Source: Carnegiea gigantea (lineage: Eukaryota > Streptophyta > Magnoliopsida > Caryophyllales > Cactaceae). From it: a stretch of 64,000 nucleotides of DNA. Below the pieces are notes generated by a model, which saw nothing but the letters and a program-made list of their open reading frames with translations, was not told where the DNA came from and did no database searches. The stretch spans positions 1 through 64,000 of the forward strand of contig JAKOGI010001336.1 of NCBI GenBank assembly GCA_029747015.1, in the 5' to 3' direction. The position numbers and the translations under genes were made by a program. Below are positions 46,573 to 59,190 of the stretch, in pieces; positions within the stretch are counted from its first letter, which is position 1; each line of letters begins with the position of its first letter.

Positions 46573-47074
46573 GTGAAGTGTTTGCTCCTGTTTCTAAGTC
46601 TGAATTGGAAATGTATGTTGAGGAAAAGAAGTTGCCTCGAGTTGATAACATGGATGTTATTAACTATTGGAGTACTAATCAATTTCGACTTCGCATTCTC
46701 TCAAATGACATGTGACGTATTGACCATACTGTTATCTACTGTGGTGTCCGAATCTGCTTTTAGCTTTGGAGGAAGGGTACTTGATGCATTTTGTACTTCC
46801 CGTAAGCCACAAACAATAGAAGTTGTGATCTGCTTAAGAGATTGGGTGTTTGGCCATGAAGGTGATGGTTCTCATTTAACCTTATTTAACTATTTAAGTT
46901 TCGTACTTTCTTGTAAATTGTTGTTCCTTTTCTAATTCATTTCTTTATTTTCTTTGTTTCCTTATTTAAATTAGCACTTATGCCAACACAATTTCAATTG
47001 GATGAGTTGAGTGGAGATGTGATGAAACTCAACCTTGATGATAATGAAGATGGAGATGTGGCATCCAAGGGATG
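46573..47074 (+). pseudogene. hAT transposase C-terminal dimerisation domain
   Basis: The frame (46573-46935 and the overlapping register) shows YVEEKKLPRVDNMDVINYW, then STVVSESAFSFGGRVLDAF and a C-terminal VVICLRDWVFG. This is the hAT dimerisation signature (..VSS..SE.FS..GR..). A second exon-like tail, LDELSGDVMKLNLDDNEDGD, ends in TGA at about 47074. Confidence 0.8.
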
Positions 47075-47610
47075 AGGGTCTTATAGGGGCCGCTGGAAAT
47101 GGAATTCAGTAGAAGTCCACTTTGGTTAATTAGGCAGTTAGGCTATTCACTTCTTCTTGGTTGTATGATCTGTGAACTAGGTGCTTGGTTTGTAAACTTT
47201 AAATAGTTTATTTCGTTGGTTGTGATTTGTGAACTTGAGCTTCTAGATATTCGGCCTACTCACTAGCTTGTTGGTTTTGGAAATGGAACACATGCAGTGA
47301 GTGTGTTGTGATTTGTGAATCGATGTGAATCAATGAGTGCTTATCAATAACTTAACAAGTTGATCATGCAATTTGTAAACAGGTTGATAGGTCAATCTAG
47401 CCTGATTTTGACCCGTTAATTTTAAGGGGGTAAATTGGTTGAAATCAAATTAAGCCATTTAAGTTATAGTCAGGTTCAGGTCGGCAAACTTCAACCTCTT
47501 TATTAAATAGGTTAGGTTCAGGTCAGGGGTATTTCAGCCTATTTAATTTCAACCCGAAGAGGAACACAACCCGACCTGACCTAATTACTGACCTACTTGC
47601 AACAAATTAC

Positions 47611-48246
47611 ATTCATTCAACCAGACATCAAACAAGTTCATAAGCAGTTTGATAATCCACGTGACTTCCATTTGCGTCGATGAAACAGGAATGTAACCTT
47701 GTCAAGAGATGAAAGATGTCCTGTTTGCGTCTTTGTGTTAGGCCTTGGAAGAACACCTCAAAGTGCTTGCATAGCCAACAATCAAGTGACAGCTATCATG
47801 AAATTCAATCAACCGCCAAATGACAACCGCCATGACATTCACTCCAACTACCACCCTCTTCCGCATTCCACAATCATGCATCTGTTCACGCTAGCATCCA
47901 AATAAGCACTTACCATTCGAGGTGAAATGATCTGCGTGCACACACGCAAGTCATGCAACCCTCACCTAAGAGAAGCTGACCATTTTTGAGACTAGAGGAT
48001 GTAAAACATGCAAATAATGCAACGTGGAAGTAATGCATTATTACCCTTGCATACATGTAGTGTAAATATGCTGGCTCTATGAGATTTGGAGTTTAATCTG
48101 TATTTATCCCCACACTTCCAGGAAGCACAGAAAAATGTTTTACAGAGCTTATCTTCTGTTAGATTTTTAACATTTTTCTCTAAAAGCTAAAGAGTAATGA
48201 TCATTATACCACAATCAACATAACAAGGTGACAGCGTTAACTTGTT
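47611..48246. other. Intergenic region between hAT and the host gene 3' end
   Basis: No gene is supported. It lies downstream of the minus-strand cyclophilin gene and may include its 3' UTR only near 48700. Confidence 0.5.
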
Positions 48247-48402
48247 ACGAAACATAGAAGCCAAACATCACATCATGAAAATCCATCACGATAAACACCT
48301 CCACAGACCAAATAAACACCTCCTACGAAACATAGAAGCCAAACTTCACGTCATGAAAATCCATCACGATAAACACCTCCACAGACCAAATAAACACCTC
48401 CA
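48247..48402. repeat. Two-copy 78-bp tandem repeat
   Basis: The unit starting ACGAAACATAGAAGCCAAAC is at 48247 and again at 48325, with three or so differences. Inside it a shorter 'aaacacctccacagacc' phrase also recurs. It lies 340 bp past the cyclophilin stop codon. Confidence 0.88.
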
Positions 48403-48739
48403 CAGACCTAAGGTCGGACATAGTGCAAAATTAGTCCATGAAAAACAAATCGGCATCCACATCCACCAGACAAAGTATTGAAAACATGCATTGAACAAAA
48501 AAGAGCAAAGCAGAATATAGTACCATACGCAGACCAAATTAAATCGACAGTAACACTGATTCTACATACATTCTCCGAAACAAGCACCTAACAAATCAAG
48601 CAACTCCAACTGTGCCTTCAGTAAAAACCAATCACCGGGCCCTAAGAATGCGCAAGACTCAAATAGGCAACTATCACGTACGGGTAATACTGAAAAAAAC
48701 TGCTTCCAGTGGCATAGAATCTCACTATTAGCGGCTAAT

Positions 48740-51700
48740 CTAACTCGGACTGGCATCTGGAGAACCATCACCATAGCAGACTAGCCCCTTTTTTCCTGTG
48801 GGGCTGCCAGAAGACGACCTGGACCTTGACCTGGAGAGGCCAGCTCTTCTTGGAGGTGGGGAGCCTCTAGAGGACCTCGACGCTGATGGGCTCCTGCTCC
48901 TGCTCCTGCTTCGGCTTCGGCTCTGGCTCATGCTACGGCTAGCAGAAGGCCGTCTTTCTGTGCGAGGAGATGGACGGTATCTAGGGGCGTCGGTTGGTGA
49001 ACGGCTACGGATAGGGCTGCGGCTGTAACGGCGGCGGCGATATGGAGGGCTTCGGGACACACTCCGGCTTCCTGACCTGCTTCTTCTGCTTCTGTATCTG
49101 CCAGACACATGATTTGATTATCATGTTGCTCCCTTGATAGTTTGGCAATGGTGAAAATCCAAGGCAGTAAAAGGTTGGTATCCAAAACCACAACCAACCC
49201 AGTGTGAATCCCGCAAGAGGGGGATCTCCGAAGATACAGATGAAAATTTACAACCCCACCAACAGAACTTTTTGTCTTGAAATGAAGAATTAAATACGTA
49301 CGAATCAGCGAAAACTACATTTTGAGAAACCTAAACGAGCTTAGTAAATAAAATACACATGCAAATAGGTGATATGCACCGCATCTTGGGGGGAGGGGGG
49401 GCCAGATATACAAAGATCCAAGCACTCCAGGATATACAACATCAACCGAAAATGAGAGAAGGGATCAAGAAAAGAGTTTAGAAGGCAAAGGACTTCCTTG
49501 GTAGCTTTCACCCTTTTGCCATGGTGAAACCTTCATAAACCTTAAACACATTAGCTTCCAAAAACGTCCACAGGAGATGGTTGGAAAACAGATTGAGGTG
49601 ACTTCGGTTACTCTCCATATCACAGATACGGGTAAAATGTGCGACACTTCATGCTGTCATAACAAGTTTTATCTACCAACTCTATGCTAGCTGACCATAG
49701 ACTTCCAAATCCACCCCAAAACACTAGTCGAGTGAAAATACTGGTGAAGCAACTTAACAGGCCACAAGCTACAAAAGATCTGGGCCTGCAACTCACTTGC
49801 ACTATATGACTGCATTACGAAAAGATTCTATAAGCCCATGTTGAATAGAACAGTGCTGACTTTAAAAGAACAGGCTTGAACAAGCATTCCCAGTGTCTTT
49901 CTCTAACCATCCAGAGAGACCTTGACCAGACAGAGTGCACTGTTTCCAGTAAATAACTATAACGGTAAAACTCCTAAAGAGTCTCAAAGAATGACACATC
50001 ATTGCCACATAATCTTCAAGCTTTTATCAACATATTCAGAGTAAATACTAGTTGCTCAACTAGTGTTACATCAGTTCTAGTCCATGTGAGTTCTTTTAAC
50101 ATTCCAGATTGCACCTGATCGAATTACTTGCAATTTTTCATAAGCTTGCCTTGATTCTTTTAAGGCCGCTCCTGATCTGCTACCAATATCCACCCAAAAT
50201 ACCCCCTTCAGTCTACTTTTCTAGGGTCACATCAGTTCGACTCCATGTGAGTTTTTTTAACATGTCAAAATAAGCCTGATCAAACTACTTACAATTTTCA
50301 TAAGTTTGACTTGATTCATTTAAGGTTGGTTCTGATCTTCCACCAGTATCCACTAGAAATATTAAATTCAGTTGACTTTCAAAGCCAAATAAGGACACCT
50401 TGGTCTGATTCACTATTCATTCAAAAATACACTGACACTAGGCCAATGGACAAACGATTTTCAAAAAAAAAAAAAAAAAAGTTCTCCTACCCAGATTCAT
50501 GAACAAAGACTGGGGTCAAGACAGATTTCACTGGTAAGGAAGACCAAAAACAGGAAGAATGTCATTACAGATTAGCTCAAAGAAAAAGTGCCCCTGGTGA
50601 AGTTCTACATGACAAAAAGTTCATATGCAATAGAAGTGACAATCCAGAAGAAATCCACACTAACATTTAGAGGAGTATGACCACAGAGTGACAGAATGAT
50701 CGTCACACACCTTGGAGGAGTTCTGGAGCTCCTGTAGCGCCTTGGAGAACGATCGGAGTACCTCCTAAAACTTGGATATCTAGAAACATAAACAAGTGCT
50801 CACATAAATTTCCAGTTAGCATACTCCATAAACATTCCACTACGAGTTTCATAGGTTCACAAATTCACAAATTCACTGGAAGCAATACCTGTCACGACCA
50901 CCATAACGATAACGTTCTGGAGTAGGGGTCCTATATCTTCGAGCATAAGAGAACCTGTCGCTGAAACCTCTCCCCCTTCTAATACGTTTAGGTGAGCCAT
51001 CTGGGGATACACTTCTGGACATACTCCTACGTCGAATGGAAGGAGGGCTCCTGCGGCTAGGACTTCTAGAGTAGCTCCGGCGATAGCTCCTCCTTGGAGA
51101 TCTAACCGGACTTCGGCTAGCAACTCTCCGTAATGGAGCGCGGCCTGAACTTCTACTTATGCTTCTACGTGAAGATCTGACAGGACTTGGACTTCGACGT
51201 GAAGATCTTACAGGACTCGGACTTCTCCGTGAAGATCTAATAGGGCTCGGACTTCTACGAGATGATTTTACAGGACTTGGGCTGCTTCTTCTAGCAACTC
51301 TTCCAGGGCTTCTGCCAATTGATCTCCGCGATGAGGTTCTAGGGGGACTTCCACTAGGGCTTCTCAGAGATGGGGACCTGACAGGGCTTATGCTAGCATT
51401 TCTCCAAGACCGGACTTTTGGTGGGCTTCTGCTGACACTTTTAGCAGGGCTCCTACTGCTGCCACTCCTCACTGGACTTCTGCTGATACTGCGAATTCTC
51501 TGCACAGCTAGAGGGCTATTAGTAACACTTGGACTTCTGCTTACACTCCTCCGCGGGGTTGCACTGCGGCTCCTGCTCATGCTACTGGGACTAATGCTCA
51601 TACTCTTACTCATAGCCCTTTTAGGGCTAGCGCTCCGGCTCCTGCTCATCAACTTTCAATCAAATACCAGCAAGAATGGGTAAGCATAAATATTAGACGT

Positions 51701-54700
51701 GTGAGAAGAACTGAATGTAGACCTAGGTTTGCCTGAGTGGTCCTCTACCACATCAGGTTGTCTGTCTTTGCTGTCAGATCTTGCATCTCTTTCAAATTCA
51801 TCACTTAGCTGGTTCCCATTTTCCCTGGGAGATCTGATGTCCTCATCATCCAGCTTTGCAGAACCTTCACTTCTTTTGTGGTTATTAACAGTGGTTACAT
51901 CATCTGCAAGCAAGCGTACAGCAGCAAACCACAAACAATGAGAAAATATTCCAACATTTTTAATAAAATAACAAATGCATGATAGAAATGATGATACAAA
52001 TTCAGATGAAATTTACAAGCAAAGGATACACTAAAATGGTGAAAGCCTTGGCAACTGAATGAATTATTGCAAAGACAGAGCTCTAGACACAGAAATTATT
52101 CCAATGTACAATTACAACCGAAAACAGATGGAATTCAGCAGCACAGTTAAGACTTACCCTTTTGAGCTGAAAAGAGTATGATACCTGGTGGATAAAAGAT
52201 ACTCAAGGCATAAATTAAATTGTAAAATGAGAACTCAGGTTCAGAACACACATCCACCCACCCTCGAGCCTATTCCTGCCCAGTCTAACCAGCAAATTCA
52301 ATAAGACCATAGGAACTTCCCCCACTTCTTTATGAACCACATTGAGAACAAGATGCCTAACATAGCTCCCATGCATTGGGTTCTGGGGAGGAACAATCAT
52401 AGACAATCTTACCCCACACTTTAGAAGACCCAGCCAAGCACATATTTATAGCAACCAGGGTCAACACAGCTCTCTAATCCTGAATCCTGAGCAATGAATA
52501 AAAATATGCCGGCTTATCTTGCAACCATATACATTCCAACTGATCATAATTCATGAGAAAAGTAACAAAAACCCTAACTCCTCAGGTCCTCAACAGCTCA
52601 ACCCAATATAATCTCAAAATCACAATGCCTACAGGATACAATTAAGGACAAAATACATCTCTGCCCCAATTATTTACTGTAATTAGGAATGAAAACAGAT
52701 GAGATGAACCAACTCTGAATCCGACCCAATCTAATATATGAACTCAGCAACTGATCCAACCGAAGGCAGCATAGCCATCCAAATCCAGTCGGAATCGATC
52801 TAACAGTATTCTAATCCCCCTGAACCACGCTTTTTATAACTCAACACGTGACGCAAGATTTTTCTTCCAAAAAATCTAAAATCAGATATATAGTCAAAGG
52901 AGAAACTTAGTATATTACTATCACCACATTGAATGATCAGGTAATTGCAGCCCCCAACTGCACTGAAAGCTCATATAAAGGGCCACCAGATTGTCTTGCG
53001 ATGTTAAAAAGCTCTTTTCATAGACTTCTCTACAAGGTTACTCAATATGGCAATGCGGGAGTCTATAAATTAGTTGATCCTGCAATTATTAAATATAAGT
53101 ATTTATGTAGTTGGAAGAAAACACATTACATTCAATGAACAATTGTTATTGTCTAACAATTGACATAACAGAATTTTTAAAGTTCAAGAAACCCAAAAAA
53201 ATTGGACATTTGTGCAGTTGCGTCAGATATTGCAGACCCAAATTCAATTTGACCCAATTCAGGTCCACAGTCTGTCCTTTCAGATTCAGACTCAATTATT
53301 TTTAAATGGTTTCTGACCAGATATTTTACGTTGGATTAGGCTGGACTTGCATCTGAGTTGGAATAAATTTCAGTTCATAGGCAATTGGTTAAATTTTCTT
53401 CCATGCCACAGGAAATAGAACAAGTAGAAAGACACTCTTTATCAACTGATACACTTCAAAACAAATTACACACAAAGATAAGACGGCTGACAAGCACCAG
53501 GACTACACAAACGTAGGCATTCAATCCAGTGGTTTTCCTGTTCCTTTCTTTTGTTTGGGTGTAGGGCAGATAAGCAATAAATTGCACACTGCCACAATTT
53601 TCACAAGTAAACTGCATAAAACAAAGCTTCCAACATCATTAAGCATGAATACATTACTTCCATTTACCAACTCCAACACTACTTTTCCCAGAAGTCAGCT
53701 TTCAATCATATAGAGATCAATCATGTCATCAATGCTTCTTTCAAATAGACACACAAGATTGACATATCCATTGGTTTTCCCATTCCTTTCTTTTGTTTGG
53801 GTGTAGGGCAGATAAGCAACAAATTGCACACTGCCACAATTTTCACAAGTAAACTGCATAAAACAAAGCTTCCAACATCACTAAGCATGAATACATTACT
53901 CCCGTTTACTAACTCCTACACTACTTTTCCCAGAAGTCAACTTTCAATCATATAGAGATCACTCATGTCATCAATGCTTCTTTCAAATAGACACACAAGA
54001 TTGATCTCAGATATGTCATCATGGGATATAGGCTCGCATTTCATGCCAACAGTTTAGGAAGTACACAGCAAAATTCAGCAGAAATAACAAAACGGCAGAC
54101 TGTGTAAAGTGAGAAAGAGCTACAAGTACATTGTTGGGAAGATGGGGGCAATTACCAGTTTTCTGCAAATCTTCTTTGTGCTTCTGAGCATGTTCCATAG
54201 CATTGACCTCATCTCCAGAGCTAGTATCAGTTTTGCTGTCACTACCAGTATCACTAAGACTTTCAGATGACCTGCCAGAATGCAGTGAGGGAAGATAGTC
54301 AGCAACGTTCATATACAATAACAAAAGCATTTCAAACAGAGTTAGCAGGTAAACCTAGACGCATTCACAAAACATGACCAAGGAAAGAGGTAAGCATGCA
54401 TCTCAAACACAATAGAACAATTCTCAGTAATGGAGTGCACTCTCTAATTAATGTGAGTTATGTGACAGCTATCCTTCATTTTTTTTCATCAGGAAAATAA
54501 AAGAATTATATTAACAAAAGAATGGATGCAAAGATAGCATCGTACAACAGCTATGTACAGCCCAAATGTAGCATATCCACAAAATCTAAGAGATCAAGAG
54601 GAGAGTTACAAAAGTTCCCCTTGTCCCAAAAATAGAGAGCCTTGATAAAATAATCTTTAAAACATTGAAGTGGCATCTCCTCATCCTCAAACAGCTATCC

Positions 54701-57700
54701 TTCATTTAATACAAGGGATATCTCCCATCAGAAGTTAGCCAGCTCATATGCAAGGAACATTTGCAATTTCGGACTTAGAATCATTATTGTCTTAACCAAA
54801 GGACTGAATCATTCTGCTTAGAAAAACCTACTTAAAATGAATGCTCAATTGCATTACATTAACAACAGTGATTTTCACCACAAAGGAAATAGGAGCAAAC
54901 ACAGTAAATCACAGACGATACCACGGTTCACAAGTACAATGCTTACCAACTGCACGACCAAATGAACTTTGTGCAGCACAAATAGGCCATGGCAAGCCAA
55001 ACAATATTACTAACTTTTTGGATACGTCCCCCAGGTCACAAGCAAGACAAATCTTGATATAAAAGACCATTAAAAAGAACAAATAGAATTCTCTTTGTCA
55101 ATACCTTCTTGACTTGCGTCTTGAACGCTTATCATGCTTTCTGCGCTTCTTATCACACCGTCTGTTATGCTTTCCACGTCTATATTTATCACGCCTTGAT
55201 GATCTCTTCCTTTTCTTACGCCTGTCATCACTGGATGAACTGATATCAGACGAGGAACTCTCAGTTTCAGACTCCGTATCAGAGTCAGAACTATCCAATT
55301 CACTGTCAGAGGAGCTCTCTGATTCAGACGTATAATATTTTCTTCTCCTCTTTCTCCTATCTCTGGAGGATTTCTTATGCTTTCCTTTGTATCGTGTTGC
55401 ATGATTATTAGCATCAACTATCCCCTCCTTTCCCAGCTTCTTGCCAAGTTTCTTCTTGTCTGCATGCCACAGAGATGCATCACAAAGCAGACAATGAATC
55501 ATATATCCTCAGCCTGTGAATAACATTGAAACTAGTGAAGTTCTTACCCCTTTCACTATATTCACCAGAGTTAACAATTTTTACTGTGACAGCTGGCCTA
55601 CCCTCCTCATCACCCGCATCCTCAATTTTCTTCAAAACCTCATATCCATGCACAAGCTTACCGAACACTATATTCTTCCTGTTGTAACAAACTTTAGTTT
55701 CAGGACAGATCAAAGAAAATTTCACAAACCAAAATTCAAGTTCATACACCGAAGACAGGGTTCACAATCTAGACACTTCAGCTGGATCAATCAAATGGTA
55801 ACATCATATTGGGCTCTGCATTTAAGATGTGACTCAAATTTAATAAAAAGACATTAAGCGACTCAGTCTATGCTAAACTGGGAAAAACATGTAAGTTTCA
55901 TGTCAAAATGTCAAATTCAGGCTGTGTCATCTAAATCGTGTTTCTCTAATCATCTCAGGGTGGGTAAGGTCGAGCTCATATTGCATCCCAAATCCCAAGC
56001 CATAATGCAAGGTAGACCAATCCAACACGAAGCAGCCGTATTACCTCATCAAAAACTAGGGGAAAAAAAATTCCAAGATAACAAGTACTAGCAACCTACT
56101 TTAACAGTTTAACTCACTACATATGTATTTATTCACAATACATCAAATAGTACAAACACTGGTACTACCTATCAAGATTATGATTAGCCTTAAGTGTAAG
56201 ACTAAATATTGATCCACGCACATCACGGTCAGCAGCTGACATTGATAAGAGACCAGGTTCGTCATGCTTTAGCTTTGATGACTCATCTGCAAGAACAATA
56301 ATGGGATGAGTCATTTAACACTCTGAACAAAAAAAGGGAGGAAAAAAAAACCATACAACTACAAGGAAAATATACAATATAAAGCCAGAAATTCTAACGT
56401 TCATATATAGACAAGAAAAACTGAGGTTCATCGACCCATATATGAGATAATTAAGCTTCGACATTTGCATAATGATTAGGTAATCTGCCATCCCCCTCCC
56501 CCCCAAAAAAAACCCCAAAAAAACTAAAATCAAAGGGATTTATTTAGTGGCATCACAACATTCTCAACTTTTGTACACCCACCTTTAGTGCTAATGCACA
56601 TTTGTCACCAAAATGTTGACCAAAATTAATGATCAATAGTCCAAAGTGTGGATTTTGGTGACAACACATCCGCATTCCTGGGTATAATGCTTTGATGGCA
56701 CACAAGGCCACAATGAAATTCTAACATGAGAGCAGCAAACAAACATTCCTTGGCATGTTCCATATGTAGGGAACACTGATTATAAGTGCTAGACAGCTAG
56801 CAAGAACCAACCAAATTCGATTTTCAACAAGAATGAAAATTTGTACCAAAGACTTGAAAACTTGAATTAGGCCCTAACTAATGCCATGCAGGATCAACAA
56901 GCAGTGGCAGATTTGAAAGAACATAGCAAGCTACTGCACACCCAATTTGAATCTAAACAGTGGCGGATACAAGGTGGGATCAGTGGGGTCAACTGACCCC
57001 CCTCTCAAACAAAAAAGAAAAAAATATGTGGCCAAAAAAAAATTGTAAAATTAGTATAAATAAAACATAATGCAATTTCCTACAACAAAGTGTGTGTGGC
57101 TCAGTGGTTTCTTGGTGCACATGTGCTCTTCCTTTACTAACAGGTTGTGGGTTCAATTCTTCTCTGTAGCCCTTCACTTTTTAAATTTTCAATATTTTTC
57201 AAGTCACAAACTCAATTGCAGATTAAAATGCTTAAATTTGCTTTTCTTGTTTAATTTATGAGTTTGATTGCCAATTTCACTAATAAATTTGTTTAATTTT
57301 TGGGTTTAATTTCAATTCTAAGTTGAAATGCTTATTCATTTTTAAATTTTTTTTAATTTTCAACATTTTTTCAAGCACAAACTCATTTCTAGGTCAAAAT
57401 GCCGAATTTACTTTTCTTATTTAATTTGTGAGTTTATTTGCCAATTTTAATTCTAAATTTTTTAATTTCAAGTCTAAGTCGAAATGCTTAATTTATTTTT
57501 CTTGTTTAATTTGTGAGTTTATTTGCAATTTCCATTGCAAATTTAGTTAATTTATGGGTTTAACTTTAATTGTAGGTCAAAAATGCATCTATATTTCCGA
57601 CCCCCCTCTCAAAAGTTTCTGGCTTCGCCACTGAATCTAAACAAAGTTGATCCAACCCAAACCAAACCCGACAAGAACCTACCCTCTTACAATTATTTTC

Positions 57701-59151
57701 ATATGCAAGACAAACTTATTGGACCAAACATCAACCAACCCAAAGTCAACTCAGACCAAAATGGAAGCAAACCTACGACCCTTCTTCCAAGTCTACTAAC
57801 TCATTTGTTCAGTGAGACTTTAAATCTTATATGGCAGGTCAGTAACCATTCACAAACACACCAATGAAGTCTACTTACTCATTTGTTCCATAAGACCTTA
57901 AATCTCATATGGCACATCAGTAACACATTGGCAGACCCACCAATGGTCATGTGAAGGGCCCAACATCCCTGCACCCCCTTTCTCCATTTTCCTTCCTCCG
58001 ACACTGTTGGCAACAAGGGTGGGGTTTTGTAGGATCAAACAATGGACTAGACTCAAAAGGCGGAAGGCAAGGACTGGTTTGAGGTTCAAGTTTTGCATAA
58101 GAATGGAGATAGATGTGACTGATGAGATTGCTGGCTGCCAGGGTCAATCAACGGAGGAGAGAGAAGAGGGACAGGGATGAGAATCAAACACATGAAGATA
58201 TTTACATGGTGGAAAACAATTATAAAGCAGACCAAGGACCATGAGATTTTATTTTTGGGACAGGAGAATTGTCGTTCTTTCTGGTTAGATGTTGATTTTT
58301 TACAATAGCCTTTCCACAGGATGTAATTAATTTCTTTATAGGATTCTTGTTTTGCCAAAGCACTGGGTGGTGGTGGTACTACTTGTAGAATGTCTGTCAC
58401 TGTTCTTTCCATTTAGTCCTTTTGATTTCTCCATAATATTATTTTCTCACAAAAAGAAAGGGTGCCTAGCATCTTACTATCACAAACATTTTATTGTGAA
58501 CAGATCACCGAAAACGATTTAAAAGAAGGGGGGTGAACTACAAAGGAAACATCTTGGCATAGACAAAGACTGACAAGGAGAAAACTGCAAACTGATTATA
58601 CCTGGAAATTTATCCCCATATATGCTTTCCCCAGCTGAGCCTGTTCATTTAAAAAAAAAAAAAGAAATGAAAAAAGAGAAGATTAAAGCATCATGTAATA
58701 CATCAGAAAAACAAACTTGACAGGCAAGAAAACCAAAGCATTCACCCTATATGCTCAATGCTACAAATGTATCACCCTGTTTTGACCGTTACAGATTCAA
58801 TACCAATACTGACAAACACATACATACGAGTCAAGGGATCAAAAATTAACCCTTTGGTCAATGCAAATGTCTAACACAAGGCTCCTGTCCAGGGCAAGGT
58901 ACGGTGGCGTAAGACACTCCCCCCCCCCCAAAAAAAAAGAAGATTGTGGGGTACAAAATCCCCCCCCCCCAAAAAAAAAAAAAAAGAGTAGGCCATTTGT
59001 AAATCCTTAATGACATCAGCAATGCTACTTATAACAAACAATAACAAAGCAGAGCCACACATAGATCATATTATCGAACGGATAAATCAATTATTATCAA
59101 GAGAACAGGGGGTGCTAAGGTTCAGATCATCACACACAAAACCAGCAATGT

Positions 59152-59190
<39 letters not shown>

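Larger units (their letters stand above)
34690..47610 (+). mobile_element. Degenerate autonomous-type hAT transposon, split by Gypsy element 2
   Basis: The left end (from about 34694, TAGAGTTAGG) has dense subterminal 'gggttaggtt/aacccat' repeats. A transcribed-like leader with spliced 5' exons follows at 35130-35759. The transposase pieces lie at 44890-47074. A right end with 'caggtcaggggt', 'acccgacctgacc' repeats lies at 47390-47610. Removing the Gypsy element at 35793-44743 brings the leader and the coding region together, so this is one hAT element interrupted in an intron. Outer ends are worn and no target duplication was found. Confidence 0.68.

Noticed and set aside
48247..48402. Possible CRISPR-like repeat
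   Set aside because: Only two direct units of 78 bp with no spacers, in a plant genome; a simple tandem repeat.
48798..49028. Leu-rich plus-strand open frame opposite the last cyclophilin exon
   Set aside because: It is the complement of the RS-repeat coding sequence; the minus strand has conserved splice sites and a matching protein.
51159..51683. Leu-rich plus-strand open frame of 174 codons
   Set aside because: It is antisense to the RSPSP exon (51644-50889), which explains its length and repeats.
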